Below are positions 49,901-59,213 of a stretch of DNA of 64,000 bases, piece by piece. The translations under genes and the position numbers were made by a program. The notes under the pieces are model-generated. The model ran no database searches. It saw only the letters and a program-made list of their open reading frames with translations, and was not told the DNA's origin. The stretch covers positions 2,170,001 to 2,234,000 of the forward strand of contig JAFBJZ010000601.1 in the NCBI GenBank assembly GCA_016785225.1, given 5' to 3'. The DNA comes from Psettodes erumei (taxonomy: Eukaryota; Chordata; Actinopteri; Pleuronectiformes; Psettodidae). Positions within the stretch are counted from its first letter, which is position 1. Every line of letters begins with the position of its first letter.

Positions 49901-50830
49901 AGTTCCAGACGTGGCCACACGAGGGCGGTACACTCACTGAGATGTCGCCGAGGCCCAGCCTTTTCCTCTCCTGAGTGAGCAGCTTCTCCAGGATCCTGTG
50001 ATACCAGAGCCCGGCCTCGCAGCAGCACTTCAAAGCCAGCTCTGTGAACAGTATCACAGCCATTACACGTGACACGTGTCAGCAGCAGGGGCTTTACTCC
50101 AGGGGCCGATACCTGTCAGTAAATCAGCCTGCTCTCTAATCACGAGGGGGTTTAAGTTGCTGTGGGTTCCCTGCCTTGCTCAGAGACACGCTGGTGCTTC
50201 TCATAGAACATGGGAACATTGTGGTCGTGAACGTGGTCTGCTTTGTGGCGACGCTGCCACTGAACTGAATCCTCCAGAACACATAAGGCACCAATGCTTC
50301 CATGAACTAGAAAGCCGTCATCATGCATTCATCCCCAACCTCTAAGTGACTGTCCCATCCCCTCACCCTGTTGTTAGATCTTTGAATGTGTCAGCATACC
50401 TTTGGTCCTCGCGTTTCGTCCATTGTCCCTGTGGTGTTGCAGGAATGTGTGCAGCAAACGTTTCAGCCTGGCTTTAATTTCCTCGGTTGGATCTCTGGAA
50501 CAAGCCCTGGACCAGAGGAGTCGGACCGGGATTGTTGTTAGAAAAGCATTTGCAAAAAAAATCAAAGGCCACACGCTGCCATCGTGCAAAATTCCAAAGA
50601 ACATTGTTAATGCAACGTTCAGTACATTAAGTACTCTTTTTTTATATTTATAGTAAGTTATCTGGAGTGATAGTGCAGCAATACTACAGCGTGTGTGCAA
50701 CCTGAACACACAAAATGGACACGCTATGAGTAATAATGCGAGACTGTAGCGCTAACCTAAACATAGCAAGCAGGTGGTCACTGGGGCCAAACCGTGGCTT
50801 TTCCGGGTCACCCTGAGGCTTGGTCGCCAT
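46685..50830 (-). CDS. rbl2: Retinoblastoma-like protein 2 (p130), N-terminally truncated pocket protein
   Basis: Rb-family pocket proteins repress E2F target genes in the nucleus (DREAM complex for p130). Thirteen exons: 50830-50757, 50506-50400, 50041-49938, 49716-49579, 49417-49253, 49062-49002, 48851-48754, 48666-48490, 48300-48229, 47941-47881, 47520-47360, 47204-47040, 46951-46685. All introns are GT-AG and the sum is exactly 1,650 bp (549 residues plus stop). Residues 16-196 match pocket A from PSxxLxxxxRxCSRDPTxxI onward. Residues 246-332 are pocket B (LDISDVLRLKIWTCFEYSLV, DRHLDQLLMCAIYITAK). Residues 353-549 cover FYNQVYTTKM, LSPYPR, LYISPY and RLREINNM. RLREIN and the chd9 neighbour indicate RBL2, not RBL1. 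Odd: human p130 is about 1,139 residues; here the N-terminal half and most of the A/B spacer are absent. The ATG has a GTCACCATGG context with an in-frame TGA upstream. Confidence 0.9.
47040..47204 (-). CDS. rbl2: rbl2 exon, C-terminal LSPYPR and LYISPY segment
   Basis: 165-bp exon (55 codons). Acceptor ctttcacgcag; donor CAGAG|GTCTGT (C at +3). It encodes GDTPPLSPYPRQWKASPRRR and LYISPYHPE, aligned with p130 PPLSPYP and VYISPH. SP sites suggest CDK phosphorylation (family knowledge). Confidence 0.92.
47360..47520 (-). CDS. rbl2: rbl2 exon GNLIYFYNQVYTTKMQHFAK
   Basis: 161-bp exon. Acceptor ttgattacag; donor GGG|GTAAGT. RGNLIYFYNQVYTTKMQHFA matches p130 RGDLIQFYNNIYIKQIKTFA, the last pocket B helices. 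Confidence 0.93.
47881..47941 (-). CDS. rbl2: rbl2 small exon in pocket B insert
   Basis: 61-bp exon encoding VCKNVLISGGNMEHSPTENN. Acceptor tgtcctcag; donor ACA|GTAAGT. It aligns with p130 VYRSVLIKG; the long Ser-rich pocket B insert of mammalian p130 is shortened here. Confidence 0.85.
48229..48300 (-). CDS. rbl2: rbl2 exon ITKVEIPFKRIMKCYKSQP
   Basis: 72-bp exon (24 codons). Acceptor gcttttacag; donor AGT|GTAAGT. FKRIMKCYKSQPLASKS matches p130 FQNIMRCYRTQPQARSQ in pocket B. Confidence 0.92.
48490..48666 (-). CDS. rbl2: rbl2 exon, pocket B core
   Basis: 177-bp exon (59 codons). Acceptor tttgcctaag; donor CTAAG|GTGGGC. LRALCSTLDISDVLRLKIWT and LLVDRHLDQLLMCAIYITAK are the best-conserved part of pocket B in p107/p130, forming the cyclin fold that carries the LxCxE-binding groove. 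Confidence 0.95.
48754..48851 (-). CDS. rbl2: rbl2 exon, remaining spacer and start of pocket B
   Basis: 98-bp exon. Acceptor tttttgccag; donor CGCAAG|GTCGGC (weak, C at +3). It encodes VYVSLDADLSGTTNQPAVHG, then RQRSSSLHLFARK, the counterpart of p130 RKTSSLSLFFRK at the entrance to pocket B. The RRRLF-type cyclin docking motif of the human spacer is not encoded. Confidence 0.82.
49002..49062 (-). CDS. rbl2: rbl2 small exon at start of the shortened spacer
   Basis: 61-bp exon encoding VTPAAQLEGPERTDLQPEPG. Acceptor tatgtag; donor GGAG|GTATAA. Only the first ~8 residues align with p130; the rest begins a much reduced spacer. Confidence 0.75.
49253..49417 (-). CDS. rbl2: rbl2 exon VIELVLRAEAGLPRSVVIHL
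   Basis: 165-bp exon (55 codons). Acceptor ctgtggcag. I chose donor CAACAG|GTTGGC because joining at this GT gives TCQQ-VTPAAQLE, aligned with TCEEVMPPQNLE of p130. An alternative donor (CAAG|GTGACA near 49179) runs into a stop in the next exon. It encodes LAWAGNSPLWVEIRANEG, the end of pocket A. Confidence 0.88.
49579..49716 (-). CDS. rbl2: rbl2 exon GILEADLVQCCLVACCLEIT
   Basis: 138-bp exon (46 codons). Acceptor gtcacag; donor AGG|GTCTGT, a weak site with C at +3. It encodes GILEADLVQCCLVACCLEIT and MASYHFWR, matching the p130 pocket A core (LLACCLE, LYHFYK). Confidence 0.9.
49856..49870 (-). promoter_or_regulatory. CTCF-type motif in an rbl2 intron
   Basis: Minus strand CCCACCAGGGGGCAC fits the CTCF core. 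It lies between the exons at 49716 and 49938. Confidence 0.45.
49938..50041 (-). CDS. rbl2: rbl2 exon, pocket A helix RILEKLLTQERKRLG
   Basis: 104-bp exon. Acceptor tgttcacag; donor TCA|GTGAGT. It encodes ELALKCCCEAGLWYHRILEK then LLTQERKRLGLGDIS, aligning with the p130 stretch AEMLYYKVLESVIEQEQKRL. Confidence 0.9.
50400..50506 (-). CDS. rbl2: rbl2 exon ACSRDPTEEIKARLK (pocket A)
   Basis: 107-bp exon. Acceptor ctggtccag; donor AAAG|GTATGC. ACSRDPTEEIKARLKRLLHT matches the p130/p107 pocket A motif CSRDPTxxIxxRLK. The exon ends in phase 1. Confidence 0.9.
50757..50830 (-). CDS. rbl2: rbl2 coding exon 1 with start codon
   Basis: Coding part of an exon spanning 50757-50879 (acceptor ttcttatttag). 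The start ATG at 50830-50828 lies in GTCACCATGG, close to optimal Kozak. An in-frame TGA occurs 10 codons upstream, inside the same exon. It encodes MATKPQGDPEKPRFGPSDHL then LAMF. The second half (PSDHLLAMFR-ACSRDPT) aligns with the p130 segment just before CSRDPT; the first ~14 residues are not family sequence. Donor AG|GTTAGC. Confidence 0.8.
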
Positions 50831-51122
50831 GGTGACCTTCACACTCACACAGGAGGAGAGTCAGAGCAGGAGCGGGCACCTAAATAAGAAACACCGCGAG
50901 ACAAATGAGCCACAAAAACACTACAATATAGTACAATCGCTATTAGGTCAACACACAACTGATTGCATGTGATTGTGGCCACAGGGGTCATGTGACCTCG
51001 ACATGGTAACAGGGCATTTTCACGTTGTTGCAGGCTTGTTACTACTGTTACTCCAGCTAAAGATTTTACTTCTACTCCTTTCTCCAATGGTGGAGTGGCC
51101 CCTGTTCTACATCAGCCACTTC

Positions 51123-51175
51123 AGTGTGTGTGTGTGTGTGTGTGCGTGTGTGCATGTGTGTGTGCGTGTGTGGTT
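51123..51175 (+). repeat. (GT)n microsatellite
   Basis: Imperfect GT repeat with GC and CA interruptions in the inferred rbl2 5' intron. Confidence 0.9.
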
Positions 51176-52959
51176 TGCCGTCCTGCCTGAATGGAATTCT
51201 GTTCCTCTAATAATTCCCACATGTGCTCTTTATCATTCTGGGTGACTGTCTTCATTGAGTCAGACAGACCTCCTTCTACAGTGTCTGCAGATGACGTGTG
51301 GTGATAAGTGTGTGTGTGAGTCAAAAACGAGCTGACACACTGTAAGGAAGCTCGAGTTACACAATACAGAATGTGGAGATGGAATGAACATTGATCTTGT
51401 GTCACAAAATCTCAGACCCTGTCTATGCAGCATCTTGTACATCGGTACAGGATTAGACACCATGTGTGCAACACAGACGCACACTCAAATAAATGAGTCA
51501 AATCAAACAGCATTGTAGAGATGCAGCATGGCTTTGTAGCAAATCAACTTAAACGTTTTCTTTGTGGCAGTTAAGATGAGGCTGGTGAGGAAAACCCCCT
51601 CTCTGTTTGGTTTGTCCACTCTGGGCTACTGTACAAAGATATTTATGCAACATGGAAGAAGACCTGTTTCCTATGTACAGATGAAGGGCTCTTTTTTTAG
51701 CTGAAAAATCTCACATGAGTCTTAGTGATTATACACTAATGAAAAGATAATTATAAATGTCCCCTTACTGGTCACAGAGCCCCTTAAATCCTACACACTG
51801 GTCTTTTATTTGTTTACATATATATATAGCCGCCTGCCTGCCAGTTTAAACATGCATTCTTGATTATTTGATGAATCTCTCTGGTCCATGAAATATCAGA
51901 AAATGGTGAAACTGTGAATCACAGTACTCTGAGAACCTTCACATGCCCTGTTTTCTCAGACCTACAGTACGAAACCACTGTATATAACCAACTGTGTATA
52001 AATCAGCGAAAAACTGAAAATCCAGACAGAGAGGTTGGCACGAGGTCATGTTTGGTATTTTTCCTCACTCGAATGATGAATCTGTTATCCAAATGGTTGC
52101 TTATACTTCTACGTTGCTCAACTATCGCTGCTGCTCCAATTCTGAGATTCGTTTAAGTACTTAAGTGAGACGGAGGTTCAGTCCTGCGTCATTCTTTAAT
52201 CTTGAATCATTCCCAAGATAAGGTCTTTCTTTTTTCTAGCATTCACCTCGATCAAACTGTTAATGGCATCAATTACAGATCATTATTGCAGCTCATTTTA
52301 TTACACCCCTTTATCTCTAAATTACATTTGATCATTTAAACCATCAGATGAGGTGAAGGGTTTTTCCAGCGTCGGTTTCATGCCAGGTTTTTTGTTTTTT
52401 TCCCGCAAGAGTCAACCAAGTCAGTAAAATGAGACACAGAGTAAAGACCGGAGAGGAGAAACGTTAGCACTTTTACAAAAGGTACCTCTTCACCAAGGCA
52501 TCGCTAATTTCCAACAGATTTACCTAATGTCAAACAGTGAGAGAGACAGAGTGTCTGGTCTGTGTGCATGAAGAGGCGCGCATCTCAAACTCCCTCACTA
52601 ACTGGAACTGAGCCTTTCTGCAAATGACCTACTGGCGACTGCAGATAAAAATATTTTTTGTATTTATTGTTGTTTTGTGTTGTGATTATGCTTCGAAAAA
52701 AATGTGCTGATCTCTCTCTCTCTTTGAGATCTACTGCTAACAGCAGGCCACTTGTCACCAGCCATTGCCACTTGGTTGACTACATTGAACCAAGTGAATG
52801 AGGGGGGGGGCACAGGGTTATTTTGGGGTAAGTTTGCTTTTGTTTGTTACTTCTAGAATTCATTATACTTTTATTTCAAAATGCTTTAAGCAATGACCAT
52901 CTGTACTTGGTAAAGGGAAAAAAGAGTGAGGTGATTGCAAATATGTTTTAAATGTAGCA

Positions 52960-53295
52960 GTACCCATGTGCCCTCTACCCTCGGTGGACACCCTGCTTAT
53001 ATAAGCCACACAGCAGAGCAGTGGTGAGGGCCTGAGTGACTTTTGTGGAAAGAGCACAACCCGTTGACGCTTTGTGGAAATTTTCCCGTTGAGGTTTGTT
53101 TTTTACTACTTCAAATAAGTCATAGTGTTTTCTTTCTGAGCCCCTGACCAGCTTGAAGATTTTTGGCTTCCTTATCTTGATTTATTTATTTTTTTGCCCC
53201 TTTTCAAGCCACCCTGCACCTCACCTGATGCCTTTGAATAAACTGCCATGTCTTAAAAAAGCCCTTACTTAATTTAGCTTAAACTCGGGTGCCAC
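52960..53295 (+). mobile_element. LTR-like retroelement fragment
   Basis: A TATA-type motif (CTTATATAAGCC, near 52995) is followed about 245 bp later by TTTGAATAAACTGCC and an end reading GGGTGCCACA. TATA then AATAAA within a few hundred bases is LTR-like, and the CCTGATGCCTTTGAATAAA wording is familiar from fish retroelements. It lies in the inferred rbl2 5' intron. Confidence 0.4.
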
Positions 53296-54281
53296 ACTTC
53301 ACTTCCGAATACTGAAGTCAGGACACTGAAATATATTTAAATGCCAACTTCTCTCTCAACCTATCAAAAAAAAAGGTATTCTGAGTGATTTCCACAGCTG
53401 CAGGTGTGAGACCAGACATTTCACCATAGGCAGACGACACCTATGATGATGCAGGGAAACAGGAACTTGAAACGATCGGGTTCCAGGCAGATCGCACGTG
53501 TGAATCACACCGTAGCCAGTTGTGTTCACCATGAACCTCCAGGCCCTTCCCACGCACTCGCTGCTTAAAAAAATGCCCTGAATTGTTAATGCTTCTTCGA
53601 CACCAGATAGATAAATGTGCCATTACAAGGCAGGAAAGTCTGTCAGCAGTGTAGAAAAATGATAAACTGGACTGAAACATAAAAAACAACTTCCATTTAT
53701 TTTTTAACTCGCCCAACTCCGTTATGCTTCATTGCAGCTGCTTGTGTCTTTTGTCTTTAATGTCAGATGTAAAACAACCTGGCAATACATTTTATTGAAG
53801 CTTTCTACTATCTTCCAACTCTACATGTTTGTTAGTTGTTTTAGTTTGTCTCCAAACTCACTTAGAACTTACAAATCAATATGCAGTGTAAAATAAAGTG
53901 TAATCTGCACCAAATTTATTTGGATCACACCCATTTCCTGTTTCCCCCAGACTGGCCCTCACATGAAGTTAGACCAGAACTTACTTTCACTTTCACACAT
54001 GTGCTAAACATTCAAGTGGCACTTTAGTAAACTATGGATTCATTTTGTTTGTGATTATCAAAACTTTATTGTGCGGTGAGGCTAGAACAGTCTTCACTGA
54101 TGAGCGTGTCACTGAATGTTGGGGGCCGGTGTGTCCTGCAGCTTTACACTGAAGCAGGTGATGTCTGTTAGATTGTGAATGAAGCTGTCAGCTGGCATTT
54201 GTCTTGTATTTTTTAGCTCATCTACATGGGACATTTGACCTACTGTACAGCACAAGAAAACTCAGAAACAGGTCACTTACC

Positions 54282-54540
54282 AGGTTTTGATGAGGTTTCA
54301 TGAGTCAGACTGAGGGTCCTGTGGTCTAAGACTCGTGCGTGTCTCTCTGATGTCCGGCTGGTCGCAGCGGAGAGGAGCAGCAGGCTTCAGAGCAGTCAAC
54401 CTGCTGCTCTGCAGGCTGAGGAAGTTCAGCTCATTGGCCTCCGTCAGCAGACAAGCCCCAACTTGTCATCTGTGTCTGGTTGCTATGATAAGTGCTGAGC
54501 AGCAGCGGCGGTGACTCACACAGGCCACCAAGCGCCGCCA
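54282..54540 (-). other. rbl2: Inferred rbl2 5' non-coding exon and promoter area
   Basis: A strong donor CCTG|GTAAGTGA sits at 54281/54280 on the minus strand, ending a fairly GC-rich stretch. Joined to the acceptor at 50880 it gives a 5' UTR leading to the ATG at 50830. The stretch carries short uORFs. The last (ATG at 54301) would run across the splice and past the rbl2 start in another frame. The transcription start is not visible; exon and promoter are inferred. Confidence 0.5.
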
Positions 54541-54961
54541 AGAGGAGAGAGGAAGAACGTGTTAACTGTTTGTTCTAACTTTGCAACTTAAATTTATGTG
54601 CTGACCTCTTGCCAACGACACAGTATTTCAAACACAAGCTGATGAAACAGTGTTGGCTAATAAAACTGGAAAAACCCAGAAAAACAGAAGACAGTCTCCA
54701 GCACTGTAATAATTCCAAAGGAAGGTACGGATACAGTGCAAAGACTGACCTGCCTCTAGACACATTCAGGCTTGAATCACGGGCAGTTATCAAGAAAAGT
54801 GCTTTCAAAACTCTTATGTTGTACCTATGTACTCAGAGTACTATTACAATATAATTAGTACTGAAAGAACCATATCATGCTCCTCTTTGTAGTATTTATG
54901 TCATATCAGTGAACGGTGTTCTCTGGTTGAGCATTTGATGGAAGTGAGACGGTTAGTGCAG

Positions 54962-54967
54962 TTTATT
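54962..54967 (-). terminator. chd9: Distal chd9 poly(A) signal AATAAA
   Basis: The last minus-strand AATAAA before the rbl2 first exon. It would end a 3.2-kb 3' UTR. The assignment rests on position only. Confidence 0.4.
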
Positions 54968-57900
54968 GTGTGACCATGCAGAGTTCAATGCTGAGAAAGG
55001 CTTGTTGACTGTGAGTGGGACGGTAGGTGTGTGCTGCAGATATGAGCAAAGTGTTCACAAGCCAGTGCCCACAAGTTCCCTCTGTTGACGATATCTTTAA
55101 ATAACACCCCCCACACACACACGCGCACAAAGCAACAGGCAAAGGCACACTTAATGGATAGTCAGAAGAATATGTTTAATAAAAATAATTAAACCTCAAT
55201 TTCCTCTATAGAACTTCATAGAAAGTAATCCAATAAATTACAAATGACTTTTAAGACGTGTTTTCCTGCACTACATAAAGAATTATTTTTGACTACACAG
55301 ACCACAACTTGCAAATTTTACAACTGTCCAATAAAAAAAAGAAAAAAAAGAAAAAGAAAAGACAAAAAATGACCAGGGTGACATTTAGGATATTATCAAG
55401 CTTGAAATAAAAATACAAAACCAATGATGCTAGTTTTATCATCTCAGTGATTACATGTATGAAAACTAAACAAAATCCTCCCTGTACAGCAGTAGTGTGT
55501 TTTGTCATTCCTCTTGCATATTGGTCGTTGTTTACTTGTGTGTGTGTGTTTGTGTAACACAGATTTAACACTTCTCTAGCACTAGCAGTGCTTTGGGAGT
55601 CCTTGTACAGGACAACCTAGAAAGAAAAATGAAAAAAAGCAAAATGAAAGCGAAAAGTCCAATCCTAAATCTACCTTTTTTGCCATTTGTGTCCTAAAGA
55701 GGCTCAGCACAGTCATCAATCCATCAACTCATCACTGTGGGGCAACAAAAAGTAGCAAAACGTTGTCAGATCAGTCACCTACAGCAGAAGTAGCAATGGC
55801 TGGGCGTTTGCATAAGGGCACTACAAGTTTAAAGAGAGCAGAGGTGCAGATATACAAAATGACAGTGGCATGTTTTAAGTTCGAAGACATAGAAAAATAC
55901 CGTACTGTTAGTCATAATATAAAAAAAATGCAATTGCATTGCAAGCAAACCCATGACAAGGTCTATATATATATATAACAGACGTACAAGAAAACCACTT
56001 TAAAGCAACATCAAACTCATACGTGTGTTCAGTCTTTGTGTTCAGACCTCCGGGTTGTTGGTGGTTTACTTAACCCACCAGAGAACAATGCTACAGCAAT
56101 ACTTAAGAAGGAACCAGAGTTTTCTCAGTGGGTTTCTCCGGCACGGGAGGCGCGCAGTGTTGTCCCCGCATCAAACAGAGACCTCACCTCACAAGTCATT
56201 TTTCAAACACGTATCTAACAGTCCACTGTGTAACAGCAGTCCTAGACCAAGCACTGCTGTGCTCGAGAGAATTACAAAGGTACTTCGGCTTGAGTGAACT
56301 CCAGTGTTACAGCTTACAATGAACGTGTACAGCGATGACGATGATGGGACAAAATGAACAACCTTGGAGCGCAAATCTGAGCAATTTGCTTTAGTCAGAC
56401 AGAAGGTGAATGGGAGAGAGAGTGAGGTACAGGATAAGGGCACTTCTACGTCTAGCTGAAACTCGAGGACGAAGTGGAACACACGCAACAACGCTGCAAA
56501 CGTCCGGCGACACCAGCTGCTATGATTGAGCCCTTCCTGAAGCTAGCCCATCTGGCACTGTGTAAAATGTAATACGCAAAACAATACGATGACAGTTCCT
56601 ACAATCTTATCCAGGGTTTGAACTTGTCTTGTGCTTGTGCCGTGTAGCTCCTGTAAGACTTAGGTAGTCGGGCGGTCATGCGACGCGACCATTTCCTCCG
56701 AATTTTGTAATGAGTCGCGTTTTAAAGGTGGAAAACACTTGTAATGTGGTTTCCACTGGTCATAGTTTACAAGGCCTCCTCCTCAATGCACAACATTGAG
56801 ACTGGAAAGTTAGGGAAGTAGATACCAGGTGAGAGGAGCAGTCCAGCCAAACAAAGCGACACAGTGGAAGCTCTCGTTGAAAATAAAATAAAATAAAAAA
56901 AGGCCTCTGACACACACACATTCCAGCAGAGACAAAGACATTGTGTACATGGACAGCCAGAAAACACACCCATGCACATGTACATTTGCACAGTGAAGCC
57001 AATCCATTGAGCACAGTTGAGGTAAGATGCAGTCAAATACGCCAAGGGGCTGTAGTAATAATATCCCATGTCATCGAGAATCCTGAACTTTTCCGCTAAA
57101 CAGAGACCGCGCGGCTCTGTCGGGACCTCAGAGGGTCAAAGGGCAGTTTTTGGCACACAGTAAAAGGTTGTTTTCTGTCCCCACAGGTCGACGAGCCTCA
57201 GCAGGCTCCCGACGCCGTAAAAAAAAAATCAGCAGATGTGCAAGCGAACGTGTTTGCCTACTGTGGGTGGCTAAAGTGCGCCTTGGACATGTTGGAACAT
57301 GCTTGTAAAGTGATGGTGGAAATGAAGAGTAAAATTAGACATCCTTTGTGAAAAATAAACGCCTCAAAAATATCACAGAATTAAATAATGAGCAGTGTTG
57401 GAGGGATTTCAACTCATCTTCTTGATTGGGGGGGAAAAAAACAAACAAAACAACTTATACAGATTTCCCCCGAATTGAAAGAGATACCAAAGAAGGGGCT
57501 TCGGGTGATTCTGTTTCCGAAATGAATGAGAGGAAATGTGGAAATGACCTCCTCAGCGTGACAGCGAGGTGAGGCTGCGTGAGTTGTGCACTGGGGTGGA
57601 CCATGGCAGACAGAGAATCTACAGCTTCAGTGACATTCATTAGCTGCCCAAGTTATTGCTGACATATCCTACGTATGATCTGCAAAGCATAAGTGTCAAC
57701 GAACCTGTAAAAGTACTGAGTATTTACAAGAGACTCCAAAGTGTTTGTCAAGTGTCATTCCCCCCAACCCCGACAATCAAAATATATTAATAGTACAGCT
57801 CAACGAGCATGTTGATGTAGTTTCAGTTTTTTTTAATAAAATTAAATCCTGACATAATTACAATAATGCCTTTTTAGTTGCAATTGTACATAATCGTGTG

Positions 57901-58061
57901 GTACGAGTTCACAGAGTTCAGAAATCTACCAAAGTCTGACATGCAAAATGTCTCAAAACAAGACTGTACCTTGTGAACAAACACTGAAATTTCATTTCAG
58001 TTCCTTTTCGAGTCAGTTTTTCCTGCTTTTTTTTTTTTTTTTTTTAAAGGTTTTTGTAGTC

Positions 58062-58067
58062 TTTATT
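58062..58067 (-). terminator. chd9: Proximal chd9 poly(A) signal AATAAA
   Basis: AATAAA on the minus strand. About 15 nt downstream is a genomic run of over 20 adenines (T-run at about 58026-58045 on the + strand). Either a true proximal cleavage site or an internal-priming site for oligo-dT is possible. Confidence 0.5.
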
Positions 58068-58205
58068 ACACAACATTGTAGTTAGTTCTTGTATTTACAT
58101 GTAAAGAAATCACAACGTAAGTGCTGGAAAATCCATATATATGTGAATATATGTATACATTTCTAGGCGATACATAAATAAATTTATAATTATATATTCA
58201 TAGGA

Positions 58206-59213
58206 TCAGTCCTCATCGCTGGAGTCTGAGTCATCAGAGGATGAGGAAGAGCTCCCGGACTCTGATGAAGATGACTCAGCTTTCCCCGAACCTTCAGGAC
58301 CACTGTTCTCTTTTTGTTCTGCTGACTCCTCCTCTTCATCTTCTTCCTCGTCCAAAGCCTCTTCTAACGCCTCCTCCTCCTCCTCTTCCTCTCCGTCCTT
58401 CTCCGCCGCCGGCCGCTCCGTCTCCTGTGGCGATGACTTGGAGGCGGCAGGCGGAGGGGCAAGAGGAGCGGGAGCAAGGGCGGGGTCACTGTTTGAGCTC
58501 TGCGACTGTACGGCAGACACAGGAAGGTTAAGGCCTGGCGTGAGAAGCATCCCTGGGTAAAGCATACTGGAGAGTAACAAGGGGTTAATAGACAGTGGGT
58601 GACTGGAGGCCGCGGAGGCTGCTGAAGCACTTTGTGGGGCGGTGGCAGAGGAAGCGGAGCTGGAAGCTGAGGAAGGAGTCGCGCTCGAGTCCTCTGTCCT
58701 TTCTCCTTTGGTGTCTGAGGTGTGAGAAGGGGCTTTCGAGGCCGACGGCTCTCCTGACGCACCGCTGCCGGTTCCCTTCGTCTTTTCCTCGGAGCCTCCG
58801 GCGCCCTCCTGAGCAGACTTCCCGAGCAAGCTGCTCATTCCGAGCAGGTTCGGCAATCCTGCCATACCGGACAGCATCATGGGAAACATAGCAGCTAAGT
58901 TGCTCGCGGCCAGGTTGCCGGCGTCGGACGGCAGCCCCATCAGGCCCGCGGTGAGCTGCAGGGACTGCAGGCTCTGGAGGTTTTGCTGGAAGGCCTGCAG
59001 GCTGCTGAGGTCCATTCCAGAGAGGAGGCCGTTGGCCAGCAGGGGGTTCAGACCGAGGGCAGAGGCTGCTGTGTTGGGGGCCGCTGCCGCTGCCGCCGCC
59101 GCCGCCGCCGCCTTGGCCAGAGGATTCTTGGGTCGACGTCCACGCCGGCTCACCTCCTCAGGAACGATGGGTCCTGTCAGGATCCTGTCAAACATACTCT
59201 CTGGGAGATAACC
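58206..59213 (-). CDS. chd9: chd9 terminal coding exon
   Basis: 1,008 bp including the stop TGA at 58206-58208. Acceptor tttggtccag. It opens with [20 protein letters not shown], then the AT-hook-like SRRGRRPK and 12 consecutive Ala. Two LXXLL-type nuclear-receptor boxes are visible (LNPLL, LPNLL). It then runs through Ser/Thr-rich sequence to [19 protein letters not shown], a Glu-rich block and the [13 protein letters not shown] tail. The LXXLL boxes agree with CHD9's known co-activator role for nuclear receptors. Confidence 0.93.
   Translation of the reverse strand, partial: GYLPESMFDRILTGPIVPEEVSRRGRRPKNPLAKAAAAAAAAAAAPNTAASALGLNPLLANGLLSGMDLSSLQAFQQNLQSLQSLQLTAGLMGLPSDAGNLAASNLAAMFPMMLSGMAGLPNLLGMSSLLGKSAQEGAGGSEEKTKGTGSGASGEPSASKAPSHTSDTKGERTEDSSATPSSASSSASSATAPQSASAASAASSHPLSINPLLLSSMLYPGMLLTPGLNLPVSAVQSQSSNSDPALAPAPLAPPPAASKSSPQETERPAAEKDGEEEEEEEALEEALDEEEDEEEESAEQKENSGPEGSGKAESSSSESGSSSSSSDDSDSSDED

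Larger units (their letters stand above)
50880..54281 (-). other. rbl2: Inferred rbl2 5' UTR intron
   Basis: 3.4 kb between the donor at 54280 and the acceptor at 50880. It holds the GT repeat and an LTR-like fragment. Minus-strand frames here show none of the conserved N-terminal p130 blocks, so the missing N-terminal exons are not in this interval. Confidence 0.5.
54940..58205 (-). other. chd9: Probable chd9 3' UTR (~3.2 kb)
   Basis: No supportable exon follows the chd9 stop down to the rbl2 first exon. Minus-strand AATAAA signals lie at 58062-58067 (about 140 nt past the stop) and at 54962-54967. The distal one would give a long 3' UTR, the proximal one a short form. The stretch has no recognisable coding sequence, contains A-rich tracts (55324-55370), and ends about 0.4 kb before the inferred rbl2 first exon. 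The exact transcript end is inferred. Confidence 0.5.
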
